From NCBI GenBank assembly GCA_028671895.1, contig CM053802.1, forward strand, positions 19,847,631 through 19,911,630: a stretch of 64,000 bases of DNA. Direction: 5' to 3'. Shown piece after piece: positions 32,456-45,027 of the stretch. The DNA is from Oenanthe sinensis (taxonomy: Eukaryota; Streptophyta; Magnoliopsida; Apiales; Apiaceae). The position numbers were made by a program, and so were the translations under genes. Below the pieces are notes generated by a model. The model was not told where the DNA came from. It made no database searches and worked only from the letters and a program-made list of their open reading frames with translations. Within the stretch, counting starts at the first letter, position 1, and every line of letters starts with the position of its first letter.

Positions 32456-33927
32456 TGTTAGAAAATGGAAAGTTTAAGACATATTTTATATATGTTTTTA
32501 ATGTAATTTCAGGAAACTAACTATTGGAAGTTGTTCCTTGCTATGAGGACTTAAACTTTCATGTTTGGATCTAAGATATTTTCTTAGTGTAATCCATAGA
32601 TAAATTGAGTAGAAGTTGCTAGCTTGAAATGGGTTAAATATGATTGTCCCACAAATAGAATGTAATATAGGTTTGGGTGCTTTATATGCATATATGTGCA
32701 ATAGTAGTGTTAACTACTATGGCATGTGAGTGTGCATAGTGTAATAGTGTGCCCTCGCGCACACATACACGTGCGCCGCCTCGCCTCGCCTCGCCACGCC
32801 TCGGGTCGGGTTGAAGGGAGATTTGGGCGAATGTCTCGGCATCTCTCGTACGCGAGACGACCTGGGCGAGGAGTTTTATTACATAATTAATTAAATTAAT
32901 TATGACTTTAGGTATTATTTTAATAAGAATATTGAGTCAGTGTGTAGCTGTCAGAGTTTACCAAAAAAAGAGAGTCGGGTCAGAGTTTATTAAACACTGA
33001 TGGACTAGCTCATCAGAGTTTAACAAACTCTGATCAGAGTATAGACTGAGTTGGGTTAGTGTTTATCCGTAAACTCTGATGGACTAGCTTATTGTTTAAA
33101 CTTTGATGGACCATAGTTTGGGCTGGGTCAGAGTTTATTAAACTTTGATGGATCAGCTCATCAGAGTTTGACAATAAACTCTGATGGAAGGCTGGGTCAG
33201 AGTTTATTAAACTCTGATGGAAAGCTGGATCATAGTTTAACAGTAAACTCTGATGGAAGGCTGGATCAAAGTTTGACAGTAAACTTTGATTGACTGACAT
33301 AGTTTATAAACTCTGATGGGCTATTTAGCTAAACTCTATTGGCTGTTATAAAATTTACTGATTCTGAAATATATTATATTAAAGTCAGAATAATTATTTT
33401 AATTAATATTTTATCTTCTGTTACGTTTTATTATATTATATATACAGAAAAACGTTGGAGATAAAAGTGAGGCAAGTGACAATTTTGAGAAAACTCTAGC
33501 AGCCATACTCTGTATCTCCTACACACGTATTCATATAAATTTTGCATAAGGTTTCCTGGACGAACTGAGGTGCAGGTCGCTGTTGAGTGCTCCGTATCTG
33601 TGGACGAAGTACTCTGTGCTGTTTTATCCTGGAAGTGATATTGCTGCAACCCAACACAGCGTAGTGGGGCAATAATCTCTTCAAGAACAGTCAAGACTTC
33701 TTGCAAGGCTTGATGACTCAGCAGTTGTTTTGGTTTTATCAGTGTATACTTAAAGCTTGTGTTAGAGCTAAGTACTCTATCTTTTCTCTTGTCTTTGCAG
33801 TTACTGATTTATATATGTTGTTTTTACCTTCGTGTTTTGTTTTGTTAATTGTTTAATCTGTCTGTTCTTGTTAAATTATTTATATAACTGTCTCATTGTT
33901 GTGTTTAGTTTTTAATTACTCCCAACA
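32456..33927 (+). repeat. 3' LTR of element A
   Basis: This 1,472-bp copy matches 17692-19159. The hairpin array is at about 32953-33345 and the CpG segment at about 32755-32870. It keeps the 15-nt primer-site complement at 33672-33686. It ends CCCAACA, followed by TGTTT and resumption of the HSP70 exon. Confidence 0.9.
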
Positions 33928-33949
33928 TGTTTCTGTGAATCTGTTTCAG
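33928..33949 (+). pseudogene. HSP70-17: HSP70-17 exon 1, last codons and splice donor
   Basis: Directly after element A the sequence reads as VSVNLFQ and then GTAATA. The family continues after FGK with TVSVNQFQ and an exon end here, so this is the other side of the interrupted exon with its donor at 33950. I find no later HSP70 exon downstream in the window. Confidence 0.75.
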
Positions 33950-35178
33950 GTAATATTTTTGTTATTTGTGTGTTAATGTTTATTATAGAAAGTATGCTCT
34001 AATTACCATAACTTGGGTGTTTTATTAAGTGATGAGTGAACATACCACATACTTGAGATTTGTATATTTGTTAAAATGTAAAAATCACTGAGCATTGCAC
34101 AGGGATACATATTTTCTAGATGTATCTCGGACCTATTCATTTCCTTTGTAGGTTTCTTGGAGCGTATCTCCCAATTTATTCCATTATTTAGAAGATGCAC
34201 ATGTCGGGAGTGCGTTTACATTTGTATCACATTTGTTAATATTGGTCCTATATTTTGAATTGTGCTAATTTCACCAGAATTTCTAAAATTATGGTATTTT
34301 GGTCAAATCAAGTGTATAATTGTGAGTACTAAGAATCTTCTTCGTAGTTGCACCCTGTTTATCTTGAATATATATTTTTAAACATAATTATATTATCTAT
34401 TTGGGTTCATGATGCAAATTGAATTATATAAATGGCTCATGGCCTTCATTGCATACTTTGCAATTTATTGAAATTGTATTTCAATCAAAAGATATTAAAT
34501 GGGAGTAACATAGGCTGATGATTTACATGCGGTGGAGTTGATTGGGGGGCAACCCGTGTAGCAAAGTTACAGGTCTTTGCTACATTCTTTCCCTATTACT
34601 GTCACATGCTTTCATATTGTTTAGGTACTTAAACTCAACCTATTAAATCTTTAAAATCTCTGTGACATGGGCATAACGAATTACTCTTTATGTCTACTTC
34701 CTTTTCTAATATTAATATATATAGTTCGATGTCACTCTTCACTACCTTTCTAATTCACACTTCATTCTAAATGCCATCACATGTTTGTTAGTTTTAAGCG
34801 TTACCTGTGCGACACGCACGCTTGGTTATCACGACCGTTTTTCTGATATTTTTGGCTGCATTAATTCCAAGAATTAACAGTGTTCCCAAGTTCATTTTTA
34901 GAAAGGTAAAGAAATGTGCTTATTTATTTTCTGTCCTCTCTTATGTTCCCGGTATTTTTTAAGGAAAGAAAGAAAAGAAAGGAAGGTACAATATGAGTTA
35001 GAAAATATACCTAAGATTTTAGTTCTAAAGAGCAAAAACTCTAATCCATTGTTTAATGTCAACTTTTCTTAAAAATCTTCCCCAAAACATACTACAACTA
35101 GCCTACATACTCCAACTAGTCTCCTATCACCTAATTATCACGTATGTATCACCTAACTAATGAGCAAGTATATATAAT
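33950..35178. other. Former HSP70-17 intron and intergenic DNA
   Basis: AT-rich sequence after the donor at 33950. No HSP70 exon 2 (family: VKDVRWDPELGGQ) could be found on either strand by eye. No other gene is seen. Confidence 0.4.
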
Positions 35179-35350
35179 CACTACACCATATATTGCCTAT
35201 TGCAACCCAAAAAAAAGTTGCTATATGTCATAAAACTGTTGCCATAAACTCTATTGCAATGCCTTTTTCAAAAATGGGCGTTAACTTAGGTGGGGTTGCA
35301 AATTGACCCCTATAGCAATGATTTTGCTATAAGCAATCTATGGTGTAGTG
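35179..35350. mobile_element. 172-bp CACTA-type MITE
   Basis: The element begins CACTACACCATATATTGC and its other end, on the opposite strand, is CACTACACCATAGATTGC. A 3-bp duplication AAT flanks both ends (35176-35178 and 35351-35353). CACTA ends and 3-bp duplications define the superfamily; the size and lack of coding make it a MITE. Confidence 0.88.
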
Positions 35351-35441
35351 AATAGTGACCAAACATATAATCATCCAATCTCTAATTTCATTCTTAATTA
35401 AGGTATATAAGTATATACCTAGCAAAATTAAATTATTGTAC

Positions 35442-35551
35442 CTAGTGCTTGGGGGCTGAGATTCATTTTGGTGCTTGTTTTCATTGTCCCCAATATTTTT
35501 ATCCTCTTTGAGCACTTGTGTCTTTCTTCTGATCCTCCAAACATAAACATG
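35442..35551 (-). other. Possible orphan exon, unknown gene
   Basis: On the minus strand a TTTGCAG acceptor precedes 35551 and a GTACAA donor follows 35442, enclosing 110 nt. One frame is open and reads VYVWRIRRKTQVLKEDK then NKHQNESQPPST. A second frame starts MFMFGG, reminiscent of a Kelch blade, but only briefly. No neighbouring exons were found. It may be chance. Confidence 0.25.
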
Positions 35552-35999
35552 CTGCAAACACGTACATACAAATTTAATTACCATCCGATTAAGCAATTTT
35601 AGAAGGAATATATATATATACATAATGGCTCAGCTATAGGGTTTGAGAAAAATGGGTTAATTAAGTTTTTCAGGGTTAGAAATGTATAATTAACTCCATA
35701 GTTTGGCAGATAAAAACAAGTAGACTCAAATTCAAAGATTGGTTGAGAGGAAATACTTTAATTTTGCGAATTTAACTTGCCATTGCCTTATTACCCGAGC
35801 CGCCTGCGCCTGACATGATACAAGTTAAGGGCAAGTAGTACTCTTTAAATATAAATAAATAGAAGAAATGACGCAACCCCAATTATAAAGAGAATAGTTC
35901 TTACAGGCTCTATGGCTCAGGTATATATGATAACATAAAATGATAAATATGAAATAAGATGTTAGTCACATATCCAATTTTAATCTAGTAGTCCCTAAG

Positions 36000-36711
36000 T
36001 GCACCCACACACAAATTAAACGCACCTTCACACACACAATCCACTTAATCCCCTCCGTTTTAAATTAATTTTTTCCGTTAATTGGTGATTTTTTTTCCAA
36101 ATTTAACTTCTCCTTATTTTTCTCCATCACTCAACGATCAGTTTGCATAACATATGTGCTATATTCCAATGAATTTTATTTTTCTGGTAATCTCTATTAT
36201 TTAGGCAAACATACTGTATATAAGTTAGTGATTACTGTAATAATAAATAGTGATTTGTGTAATATTAATTACTGATTCTTGTAATATAATTTACTGATTT
36301 TTATTATATTAAATATTTATTTCTGTAATATTAATTACTAATTTATGAAATATAATATCCATAATAAAAATATATTCTATTATATTTATTTCTATATTAA
36401 AAATATAAATTTTAAATAAAAAAATGTAGTATTAAATACTAATTTCTGTAATATAAAATACTAATTTCAGCAATATTAATTACTGATTTATTTTATATAA
36501 TTTCCATAATAAAAATGAATTATATTAAATATTTTTTATTTAAAATTAAAAACAAAAATTTTAAATAATAAAAATATAATATTAAATAATGATTTCTGTA
36601 ATATTAAATACTAATTTCTATAATATTAATTACTAATTTATCTAATATAATTACTGATTTTTATAGTATAATTTCTGTAATAAAAATATACTCTATTATA
36701 TTTATTATTTA
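36000..36711. repeat. Very AT-rich degenerate repeats of TAATATTAATTACTGATTT type
   Basis: From about 36220 to 36690 a degenerate unit of about 20-35 bp (TACTGATTT.TGTAATATTAA) recurs at least ten times with variation. It borders the LTR of element C. Related TTAGTGATTTTTATAGTA motifs occur near 1880-1935. No gene is seen. Confidence 0.5.
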
Positions 36712-37224
36712 TGTTACCCAATAATAAGACTATTATAGAAGGGGGTTGAGTATAATAGTTTCAAACAATCGAAACTAGAACACAAGTATATAAACGAAAT
36801 ACTGTTTGTATTAACTTTGACAAACTCAATATAAAATTCCCTCAAGAAAATCAATGTTCTTAAGAGCTGCTAGGTTATGAGAATAATATTTATTGAACGA
36901 TACATCAATGTAAACCTAATCCTATGTTTATATAATACACAACTACCTATCTAAATAATGCAAAGATAATGACTAATTAATACAAAGATACGATTTCCAT
37001 CATTTTCTTCGGAATAGATAGCTTCAAGAAGGTAATTGTCATTCATACAAACACTTCCATTTTTGTCTCCAATCAAGTCCTGATTTGTCAAATACCAACT
37101 GTTAAACTCTGGGCAGTGTAAACTCTATCGGTGACTAAACTTTGATGACGTCACTTAGACTTTGATCAACTTCTGTAGACTCTGATTAACATTCTCTGAC
37201 AACATCATTTCTTCATATCTAACA
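36712..37224 (-). repeat. 3' LTR of element C (inferred ends)
   Basis: The element-strand start TGTTAGATATGAAG directly follows a purine tract (TTGGAGGAGAT). The inferred end TAACA at 36712 gives a 5-bp TGTTA/TAACA inverted pair and 513 bp. It has a TATA box (TATATAAAC on minus, plus 36927-36938), a perfect TGACGTCA bZIP site at 37146-37153, and several CAGAGTTT/CAAAGTTT motifs upstream of the TATA. The second LTR is outside the window, so the ends are inferred. Confidence 0.6.
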
Positions 37225-37456
37225 ATCTCCTCCAATTTATGGTTTATGAAATAAAACATTCATAAAACATAAATTTCAATGATAATGTCAGAAACCTCAT
37301 AGACAAATGCATCAGTGTCTGAGTTTCCTTGCCTTATACTATCTTGTAAGAAAAGTCCCCAGCTAGAAAATCATCAAGTAATTTCTTTTCAGCTGCCTTC
37401 AACAATTCCATCAATTCCTCCTTCAACTCTTGCATTTGATCACTTGAATAATCAAT

Positions 37457-39321
37457 TTAAAAAATTACAGCACTCAAGTTATAGATTGATGTTCTCTGCA
37501 TACTTTCATCTAAAGGAATACTGCAGATTCTTTGTCCATCAGGATTGAGCATCAATATTGGAGTATCCAACACCATTTTTATCTTAACATCTCCCTTGCT
37601 CATCTCCTTCTCAGTATGATCCTCTAGCATATACCTAGGTTTGTACTCCTTAGAGTTTAACTTCAACAACTTTTCATTTTTTCTTTCCCCAACTATTGCC
37701 CCTTCTAGAGATTTTGCCTACTTTGCAGTGGTGTCATCTTCTCTATTTAGCAAATAAAGAACATATTCCAGTTCTTTTGATGACTTGTGAGTTAAATCTT
37801 CTTCAGACAACTTCATCACTCTTCCATTCTCTAGAAAATATAATAGCTTCTCTTTAGGTACAACACCATCAAACACATCTTTCACCAGGTGAACATCAAT
37901 GAGCTTGTCCAAATGTCTTGAGTAAATTATTCTTCAGGTTTATCCTTCAGAGAGAAAGGGTCTCTAAATGCATTTGCTTCACCTCTGTAAACCTTGGCTT
38001 TTGAGTCACCAAATCCTCCCTTATCCTTTCCAAGTCTAGCATTGAGAGTTAGAGACTCAGTTCTTGTCTATAGAAAATTAGGATTATTCTTTCTAACCAA
38101 AGTTTGTTATTCTTTCTCCTCATCTTCAAAGCTGGTTCCTCCTCGAAGGAATGTGGTTCTCTGTATGATGAATGGAGCCTTTGATTTTGGTGGAGCTTTT
38201 GGTTGGAATGTTAGGGATGGCTAAGATGATTGACTTCTTATAACATTTACACTTACACCTCTAGTTGACCTTGTCACAGGCTTAGATATTTGTTAAGGGC
38301 TAGCATGTATAGATACTGTAGGTTTCTTTTTTATCAGAGTTTTCTTTGGAGTATGAGTTTGCTTTTTCTTTGACTGGACTTAAGCATTGTCAGTACTAAT
38401 ATTCATCTTCTTCACTTCTTATTCAGTAGCAACTAGATGTACATCAGGATATTCTTCTTCAAACAATTTCTTTGCCAGTTCTACATCCTCCTTTATCTTT
38501 TCTTCAACTTCTCTGGCTCTTCTTCTTCTTGCAATTTTTTTGCTAACTCTGCATCCTTACTGATTTAATCTAACTGTGCTACATCATCAATTTTAATCAG
38601 AGATTACTGCTTCCCATGTACTTGTCCAGAACCTAAAGGATTCAGAGTTTGGGGTGTCAAAGTTTATGTCTTTACAATTTAACCATCCTTATAACTCCCT
38701 TATACTTTATCAAAATTTTCACTACCATCACCATCAGATTTATCAAGAGATTTTAGAGGAAGATTATCTTTGCGTTTGTCCTTAAAAACTTTCTCCCCCT
38801 TTCTGACATCATAAGGGATAGAGAAATGATCCATTATCAGAGTCAAGGAGTCCTGAATTGAAGAGACAACATTGCTCAAAGTCTCCACTTTAGACTCCAA
38901 AATAGTATACTATTTGGAAAGAGTTGTAAATTTTTTGCCAAAAACTTATTTATTCAGTTGTACAACAGTATGAACTGAAGCACCCTCCTTAATGACATCC
39001 CCATGCAGAGAATTCATTTCACTGGGAAGATCCTTAGTAAACACAGTTGTAGCCTTTAACAAGGTCTTTATTTCATCAGAGGATATGTTAGAGTTTGCCT
39101 TTTGAACAAGGTCATGAGCATGAGACCAGTTCACCTTTTCATGAGAAAATTTCCAGGTTGTATCCTAGTGCTTTTGCTTTTCAACATCTGTAGGTCTAGG
39201 TGCCCCCTTTGTAATGTGTGTGACAACACCTTCCTGATCAAGGGTAGGTTCAATCTCATCCTTGAGTAGAGCAATAACACAATTGTCCAGATACTCCATT
39301 TATAACCTGTCAAGAGCATCT
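37457..39321 (-). pseudogene. Element C downstream (env-position) reading frame, C-terminal half
   Basis: This continues the frame that starts at 59142, after the insertion point of element B. Readable pieces include MEYLDNCVIALLKDEIEPT, HAHDLVQKANSNISSDEIKT, LKATTVFTKDLPSEMNSLHG, SKVETLSNVVSSIQDSLTLI (coiled-coil-like) and KDKRKDNLPLKSLDKSDGDG. Then an EEE/KK-rich helix follows, then MDKLIDVHLVKDVFDGVVPK and DTPILMLNPDGQRICSIPLD before the stop at 37457. Many stops separate them, mostly single-base changes of CAA, CAG or TGG type. I cannot assign a function; coiled coils and position resemble the env-like frames of Sireviruses. Confidence 0.55.
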
Positions 39322-40792
39322 TATTAATCTAATGTGTTTTGATGATATATAACAGCATGTTGATTTGTTAGTTGTTACTGTAACAACTAGCTATGTTACC
39401 AATTTTACTCTATAAAGCTTACCATTATATGATTGACTCAGTTGATATATCCTACATATATATGAGTTTTCTATGTATAAGTATATTCACAGGTAACTTG
39501 GTTGAGTATGTGAAAAGATAAAATTTCAGGAAAGTGTTTGTTACAGCCTGCTAAGATCAGTCGCTAAACTATAACAACAAGTTGACACTGTTCCGCCCAG
39601 AAGCTATTCAAAATCAATTTCGATAATGGATATTCCTTGAATATGCTTGAAGATATCAGAGATTGGTAAGGATTTAAATCTGTAAGGACTTTATTATATA
39701 ATATATACTTTATATAATTAATAGATCTCAAAAAGGGTTTTCAAATACCTTCCTTATTTACTCAGATTTGATTCTCCTTACCATATCTTTCCAAAATAGA
39801 TTTCTATCAATCTTTCCGTAACAGCTCAATTTTTTTTGATCTTTTTCTAGCCGTTGGAAATTGATATTACCTTTCAAAATTGATTTGTTAAAAGATTTAA
39901 ACTATTTCAAATTTCAAAATTTAAATCTTCTAATTACCTAGTTATTGGAGAATATTTTTATGCAAATCAAATCTCTTATTATTGCATAATATCTTCACAG
40001 CCGTTGTATGCTTCTTATATATATTCACTTGCAATCTTTGTTGTAAGTAACCAATCATTATACAACGTAAAAAGTTTTGAGATCTGAATATACACGCTTT
40101 CTCTCTTCTCTCTCAAAACACTTATGTTCTTATAAACTCTGAGCTTTATTGTTATATACACGTATATTATATACAAGAGTTTATAGATTGGGTTTTAAAG
40201 CCTTTATTTGTATAAACAAAGTTGTATTTTTAGTTGCTAAAGTAGTGACAAGGGATCTAGGTGATCAAGAATATATTGCTCTAGGGAACTCTTTGTATTA
40301 AAGAACATGTTATTCGGGAACTAAGGAATTCAAAGGAGGAGGTGGCTCAAAGAATTTAGAGTTCAAGAGGAACAAGCTTGTTAGAGAATCTTGGAGTTCA
40401 AGAGGGCTGGTTATTCAAGGGAAACATAGTGTTTCAGCAAGATGTTTCCTTCAACTGGGTTAAAGGGAGATATATTATTGTATCGTGTAATTGGTATTTT
40501 TATTGAACCATAATATATTCTCTTACCGGGTTGGTAAGGGACCAGGACGTAGACCATTAGAGGATAGGGGTCGATCCTGGTTAAAATCGATTGTGTTCTT
40601 TATTGTTTTCAGTATTTACATTCTGCACTGCATCATAACAGCAAGCTATTATACACTGTAATCTGTAACAGCAAGTTGACAGTTCAGCAGCAGACTATTT
40701 TATTTATAATAGTTGATACAAGTTGGTAAAATTTAAATTGGCCTTAGCTAGTCATATACACCTATTCACCTCCCTCTAGGTGTGCATTCACA
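39322..40792 (+). repeat. 5' LTR of element B
   Basis: 1,471 bp, matching 54785-56290. The terminal TG has mutated to TA (TATTAATCT against TGTTAATCT in the other LTR). It ends GTGTGCATTCACA. Confidence 0.88.
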
Positions 40793-40848
40793 TTTTGTAT
40801 CAGAGCTTTGGTGTACTAATATTTCTGTAACAGAAAAGTACGAGTCAT

Positions 40849-42700
40849 ATGGCCATGGCTACTAACTTTTATCCTTAGGGAACATCGAGTTGGAGGCCAC
40901 CACTTCTCCTAGGTACTGAAAATTATCCCTGCTGGACAAATAGAATGGAGTTACATCTGACCAGAGAGCCACTTGAATGGAGAGTTGTCCAAAAGGGCCC
41001 GTTTAAGTTTAAAGACAAAGACGGCAAGACGAAAGACATTGATGATCTCACAGATGGTAAAATATCGAAGACGAGTTATAATGACAGAGAAAGGAACACT
41101 CTAGGGAATGGATTGTGTCCTACTGAATGTGACAAAGTTTCTTTATGCAAGATGGCAAAAGAAATCTGGGACACCTTGGAATTATGTCATGAAGGTTCTA
41201 AAGGGCTGAAAAAGGTGAAACTCAGTAAACTGATGAACGAGTTTTGGAATTTTAAGCTTGGAGAAGGAGAAACAATCAGAGAAAGTCAATCTAGATTTAA
41301 AATAAATATGAATGCTCTCAAACAACTTGGCAAGGAGATTCCTAAAGAAGAAATGAATATGAAAATACTCAGTGTCGTGCCATTTATCTATGAACTAAAG
41401 GTGACTGCATTAGAATCTTCACCAATAATAGATACAATGGATACCTTGGTGGTATTTGCTGTACTAGAACAGTTTGAAAGAAAAATAAAGTCTAGTCAAA
41501 CTGAAATCATTCAAGCTCCAGTGGCTAAGATGAAAAACTTGGCACTTCATACTGATAATAACAAGCTGGAATCAGAAAAATCAGAAGATGAAGATATAAT
41601 TTTACTATCTAAAAAGACCAAGATGCTCTAGACAAGAAGAACATGATGAAGAAAGAAAAAGGCAGAAAATACTTCAGAGATTCAAAGGAGGAAAATTGCT
41701 TCAAATGTGGCAAGCCAAGACACTACAGAAAGGACTGTTATAAGCTGAAGAACAAATAATAAGCTGCTACAAAGGAGAAAAAGAAATGAAAAGCTCTTTT
41801 GTCATGGGGTGATGATGAAGATGGTTCTGGTGCTGAATCAAGTGGTGACATGGTCAACCTAGTACTTGTTGGTCTCGATAATGAAATACTTCAAGAGAAT
41901 ATGGAAGAAGTGTTGATTGAAAGTGATGTGTCTGATACAGAATCAGATGGTAGTGAGGTAAACTCCTTTTATTCTGATAAACCATCTGAAACTATTATTC
42001 CGAAATCATTAACCATGCAGGAAACATAAGTCATTTCGATAGATGAGTTTTTAGCACTAAAAGCTAAAAACAGCAAGCTATAAGAAAAGAATGCTTATCT
42101 CAAGGGAATGCTATATGATGTCTTGGATGGAAAGATGCCCAATGATAACAGTGATGAAGTTATTCAACCCAAAAATGAAGTTTCCACTCTTGAAGGTATT
42201 AACAAACTTGTGCAAAAGAGAAATGATGTTCTGAGAGCTGAAAGCAGACATTGAAGCTAGAGATGTATGCCTTGAGACGTTCAAACTTATGGAATCAGAT
42301 TCTGGAAAAGTATCTCAGCAAGTTGAAAAGATCAAAGAGTTGGAACATTAGATAAAACATCTTGAAAAAGGAATGGAAAAGTTTGTTCAAGGTGAAAAGG
42401 TTGTCAAATCCGTGATGAAGCAAACTAAAGTACCATTGGCAAAAGAAGGATTAGGAATGGAAACTAATTTGAAGGATAAAGGTCTCAAGTATGAAGGCAA
42501 ACATGGTATTCCATATTTCTATGCTATGCCTTGAAAGATTTTTCAGAGGTGTCAAAGAAAGGGCCACCTATCAAAGCATTGCAAACTGCAGAATACAGAA
42601 TCCGCTTACTGGAACAGACAGACAACTAGGCGATATCAGTCTGGCAGAACACAAAAAGAAAAGAATCAAGCACCAAAAGTGATCCAAAAGTGGATCAAGA
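40849..42700 (+). pseudogene. Element B Gag, disrupted
   Basis: The ATG at 40849 (MAMATNFYP) is in frame with a TAG at 40876 and then with the open frame 40945-41631. It reads LLLGTENYPCWTNRMELHL, then SLCKMAKEIWDTLELCHEGS and FKLGEGETIRESQSRFK, the copia UBN2 Gag. The first zinc knuckle CFKCGKPRHYRKDC is near 41699-41740, then an acidic stretch (41799-42029). A later coiled-coil region follows. The piece QTAEYRIRLLEQTDN near 42585 is typical of Sirevirus-type Gag ends. Several stops and frameshifts are present. Confidence 0.8.
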
Positions 42701-43135
42701 AATCTGATATAACTATTCTTTATGTGTTATAAACTAACCAATTTGGACTCAAACCTATATGGGTATCAAAATGTTGAGTTATTTTTTTGTTTTGTAGGTA
42801 TGTCTTGCTGCTAAAATAAATGCAAAGCAATGAATATTGGACAATGGTTATACAACACATATGTGTGGACACAAATCTTAGTTTCTTAGCCTAAAGAAGA
42901 AAAAGGGAGGAAGAGTCACAATTGGTGATAACAAGACTCTTCAAATTCATGGAAAAGGCAAAGTTGGTAATAATATGATTTCAATTGATAATGTACAATA
43001 TGTCAAAGGTCTTTAGTATAATTTGCTTAGTGTAAGTGAATTGTATGATGATGGACATGCTGTTAATTTTGGTAAAGATAAATATACTATTACTGTTGGT
43101 ATTAACAAAATCCCCCTAGTTGCTAGTAGGGAAGG

Positions 43136-43224
<89 letters not shown>

Positions 43225-43475
43225 GGACTTTGAGATGCAGGAAATAACATATTGTTTAGCAGCTCTTGATGTTGAACCATATATTTGGCATAAAAGGCTA
43301 GGACATGCTCACAAGGACTTACTCAGCAAGCTGTCTTCAAACAAGCTAGTTAGAGGACTGCCCAAATTGAAGTATGTCAAAACTGAAACATGTTCATCTT
43401 GCCAATTAGGAAAATAGGTCAGGACACCTCACAAGTCAAATAAAATGGTATCTACTTCTGAACCTTTAGAGCTTT
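42701..43475 (+). pseudogene. Element B protease and pre-integrase region, disrupted
   Basis: The protease motif reads ILDNGYTTHMCG near 42840 where the family has LDSGCSRHMTG, so the catalytic DSG has become DNG. Then GRVTIGDNKTLQIHGKGKVG and LLSVSELYDDGHAVNF follow. A TA microsatellite (43138-43221) interrupts. GAG-pre-integrase follows with IWHKRLGHAHKDLLSKLSSN and CSSCQLGK. The frame ends at LELL where D2 is inserted. Confidence 0.85.
43138..43221. repeat. TA dinucleotide microsatellite, about 84 bp
   Basis: Nearly pure (TA)n inside the pol frame of element B. It lengthens the protease/integrase spacer by about 28 codons of alternating Ile-Tyr in the open frame. Confidence 0.95.
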
Positions 43476-45014
43476 TGTTAATAATTGTGCCCTATAGACA
43501 ATTATTTTTATATTTTAAGGAAAATATTTTATTTTTAATGATTATATTTTATTGATTATTATTTATTTATTATGTTTTATTTACTGCGTAATAAATTGAA
43601 AGCATAATAAATGTCCTTGGAATTTTGATATGTATTATATATCTTTAAGTATGTGACTTAAAAATGAGATTATATGAATAATATTCCTAAAATTTCCTAG
43701 TCGAGTATTATTATTTAAGGACAATAATAATGCAATAAGACTAGTATGTTTGTTAACAAATGACCACATCTCATTGGTCATATGTATGGTCATACTAAAG
43801 TCAAGAACATAAGTGCATGTCTCAATGAATGGCACTGGAATGACCCGCCGTGATATTCTACATGTTAATAAGTGTCATAAGAAATACTCTCTGTGATAAT
43901 CATGTAATGATCCTCTGACCTGAAATCATTATATTTCTATGCGTGAATCAATATACTTTGATTGCATTAAAAGTTACCTTTGACCGAGTGATGATAAAAG
44001 TGGACATTGGGTATATTATGAATCGTAAGAGAAATATGAATGATTTTGATGGGATTTAATCCTCATAATTTTAGGAGTGATATTATTGGCCTCTTGTTTG
44101 AGTGAAACTATAAAATGCACGGTCGTGCTCAAAATGTTGATTTGATTTTAATAGTCTACTCATCGATTAAGAAAATAAAGATTAAATTATGAAGAGGATG
44201 ATACGAGATATGCCTTGAGTTTAATCTATAATATCAAGATTAAAGGGATTATATTACATGGAATATTATTTACGAAAGTCTTAATCAAATTACTGATTTT
44301 ATTATTATTACTTCGATAACAATGATGTATTACTAGATGCCGCTCATTGTTTACAATTTTAATTAGATATTAAAATTGCTGCCAACATAATAATAACCTA
44401 CATGGTCACACATAAAGAATGTTTGAAGGAGAAATAATTTAAATTATGAATTTAAATTAAATAAGTATTTTATTTTATTTATGATATTAATTAAGCATGA
44501 CATAATTAATTATATAAATAGAATAATTGATTTACTTAAACTAATTCCAAAATTAGTAATTAATTAATTAAGTGAGACTTAATTAAATAATTTGGAATTT
44601 TGGATTAGTATTAATTATAATTAGAAAACTTATTTCTCTCTCTATAAAATCTCTTTATGGGCTGATTTAATAGAAATACACATATTTTTCTAAAATCCTA
44701 GCCGTTTTGAGAAAAGAGGAAGATAGAGAGAGAAGTAGTTTTCGGGTGCTAGTATACATCAATCGTTCATGAAAAGTGTTCGCGTGGATAACGTAGAGCA
44801 TAGATCGCGAGAGCGGGATACGTGGTGATTAAACAAGCTTTGGACCTCCATTAATCTTCCATTAATGAACTGTTAAAGCTTTTAAAGTATTTTTGTTTAT
44901 CTCCGAATTAAATCTTTTGTTTTCACATAGATCCTGCGGAGGGTTTCGATTTATATTACGTTTTGTATTTATTTTTCGCGTTTTTCCGCTGCGTTTGTGC
45001 CTCGAAACCCTTCA
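43476..45014 (+). repeat. 5' LTR of D2
   Basis: 1,539 bp, matching 50327-51864. The start is TGTTAATAATTGTGCCCTAT and the end CTCGAAACCCTTCA. Downstream 45016-45027 holds a decayed tRNA-iMet primer site (TAACATTAGAGC against TGGTATCAGAGC). Confidence 0.88.
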
Positions 45015-45027
45015 ATAACATTAGAGC

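Larger units (their letters stand above)
17692..33927 (+). mobile_element. Element A: Ty1/copia LTR retrotransposon inserted in the HSP70-17 exon
   Basis: LTRs are at 17692-19159 and 32456-33927, starting TGTT and ending CTCCCAACA. Flanking 5-mers are GGTTT and TGTTT, one mismatch. Removing the element and one duplication restores the host exon frame (…ATG GTT TCT GTG AAT…). Internal order is Gag, protease, integrase, RT, RNase H, the Ty1/copia order. The element is split by D1 (21511-30097); without D1 it is about 7.6 kb. The two LTRs differ at about 10 of the first 140 positions by my hand count. Pol has several stops and frameshifts. Confidence 0.92.

Noticed and set aside
43023..43247. 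Membrane-like Ile-Tyr repeat protein
   Set aside because: The repeat is the translation of a TA microsatellite inside element B pol.
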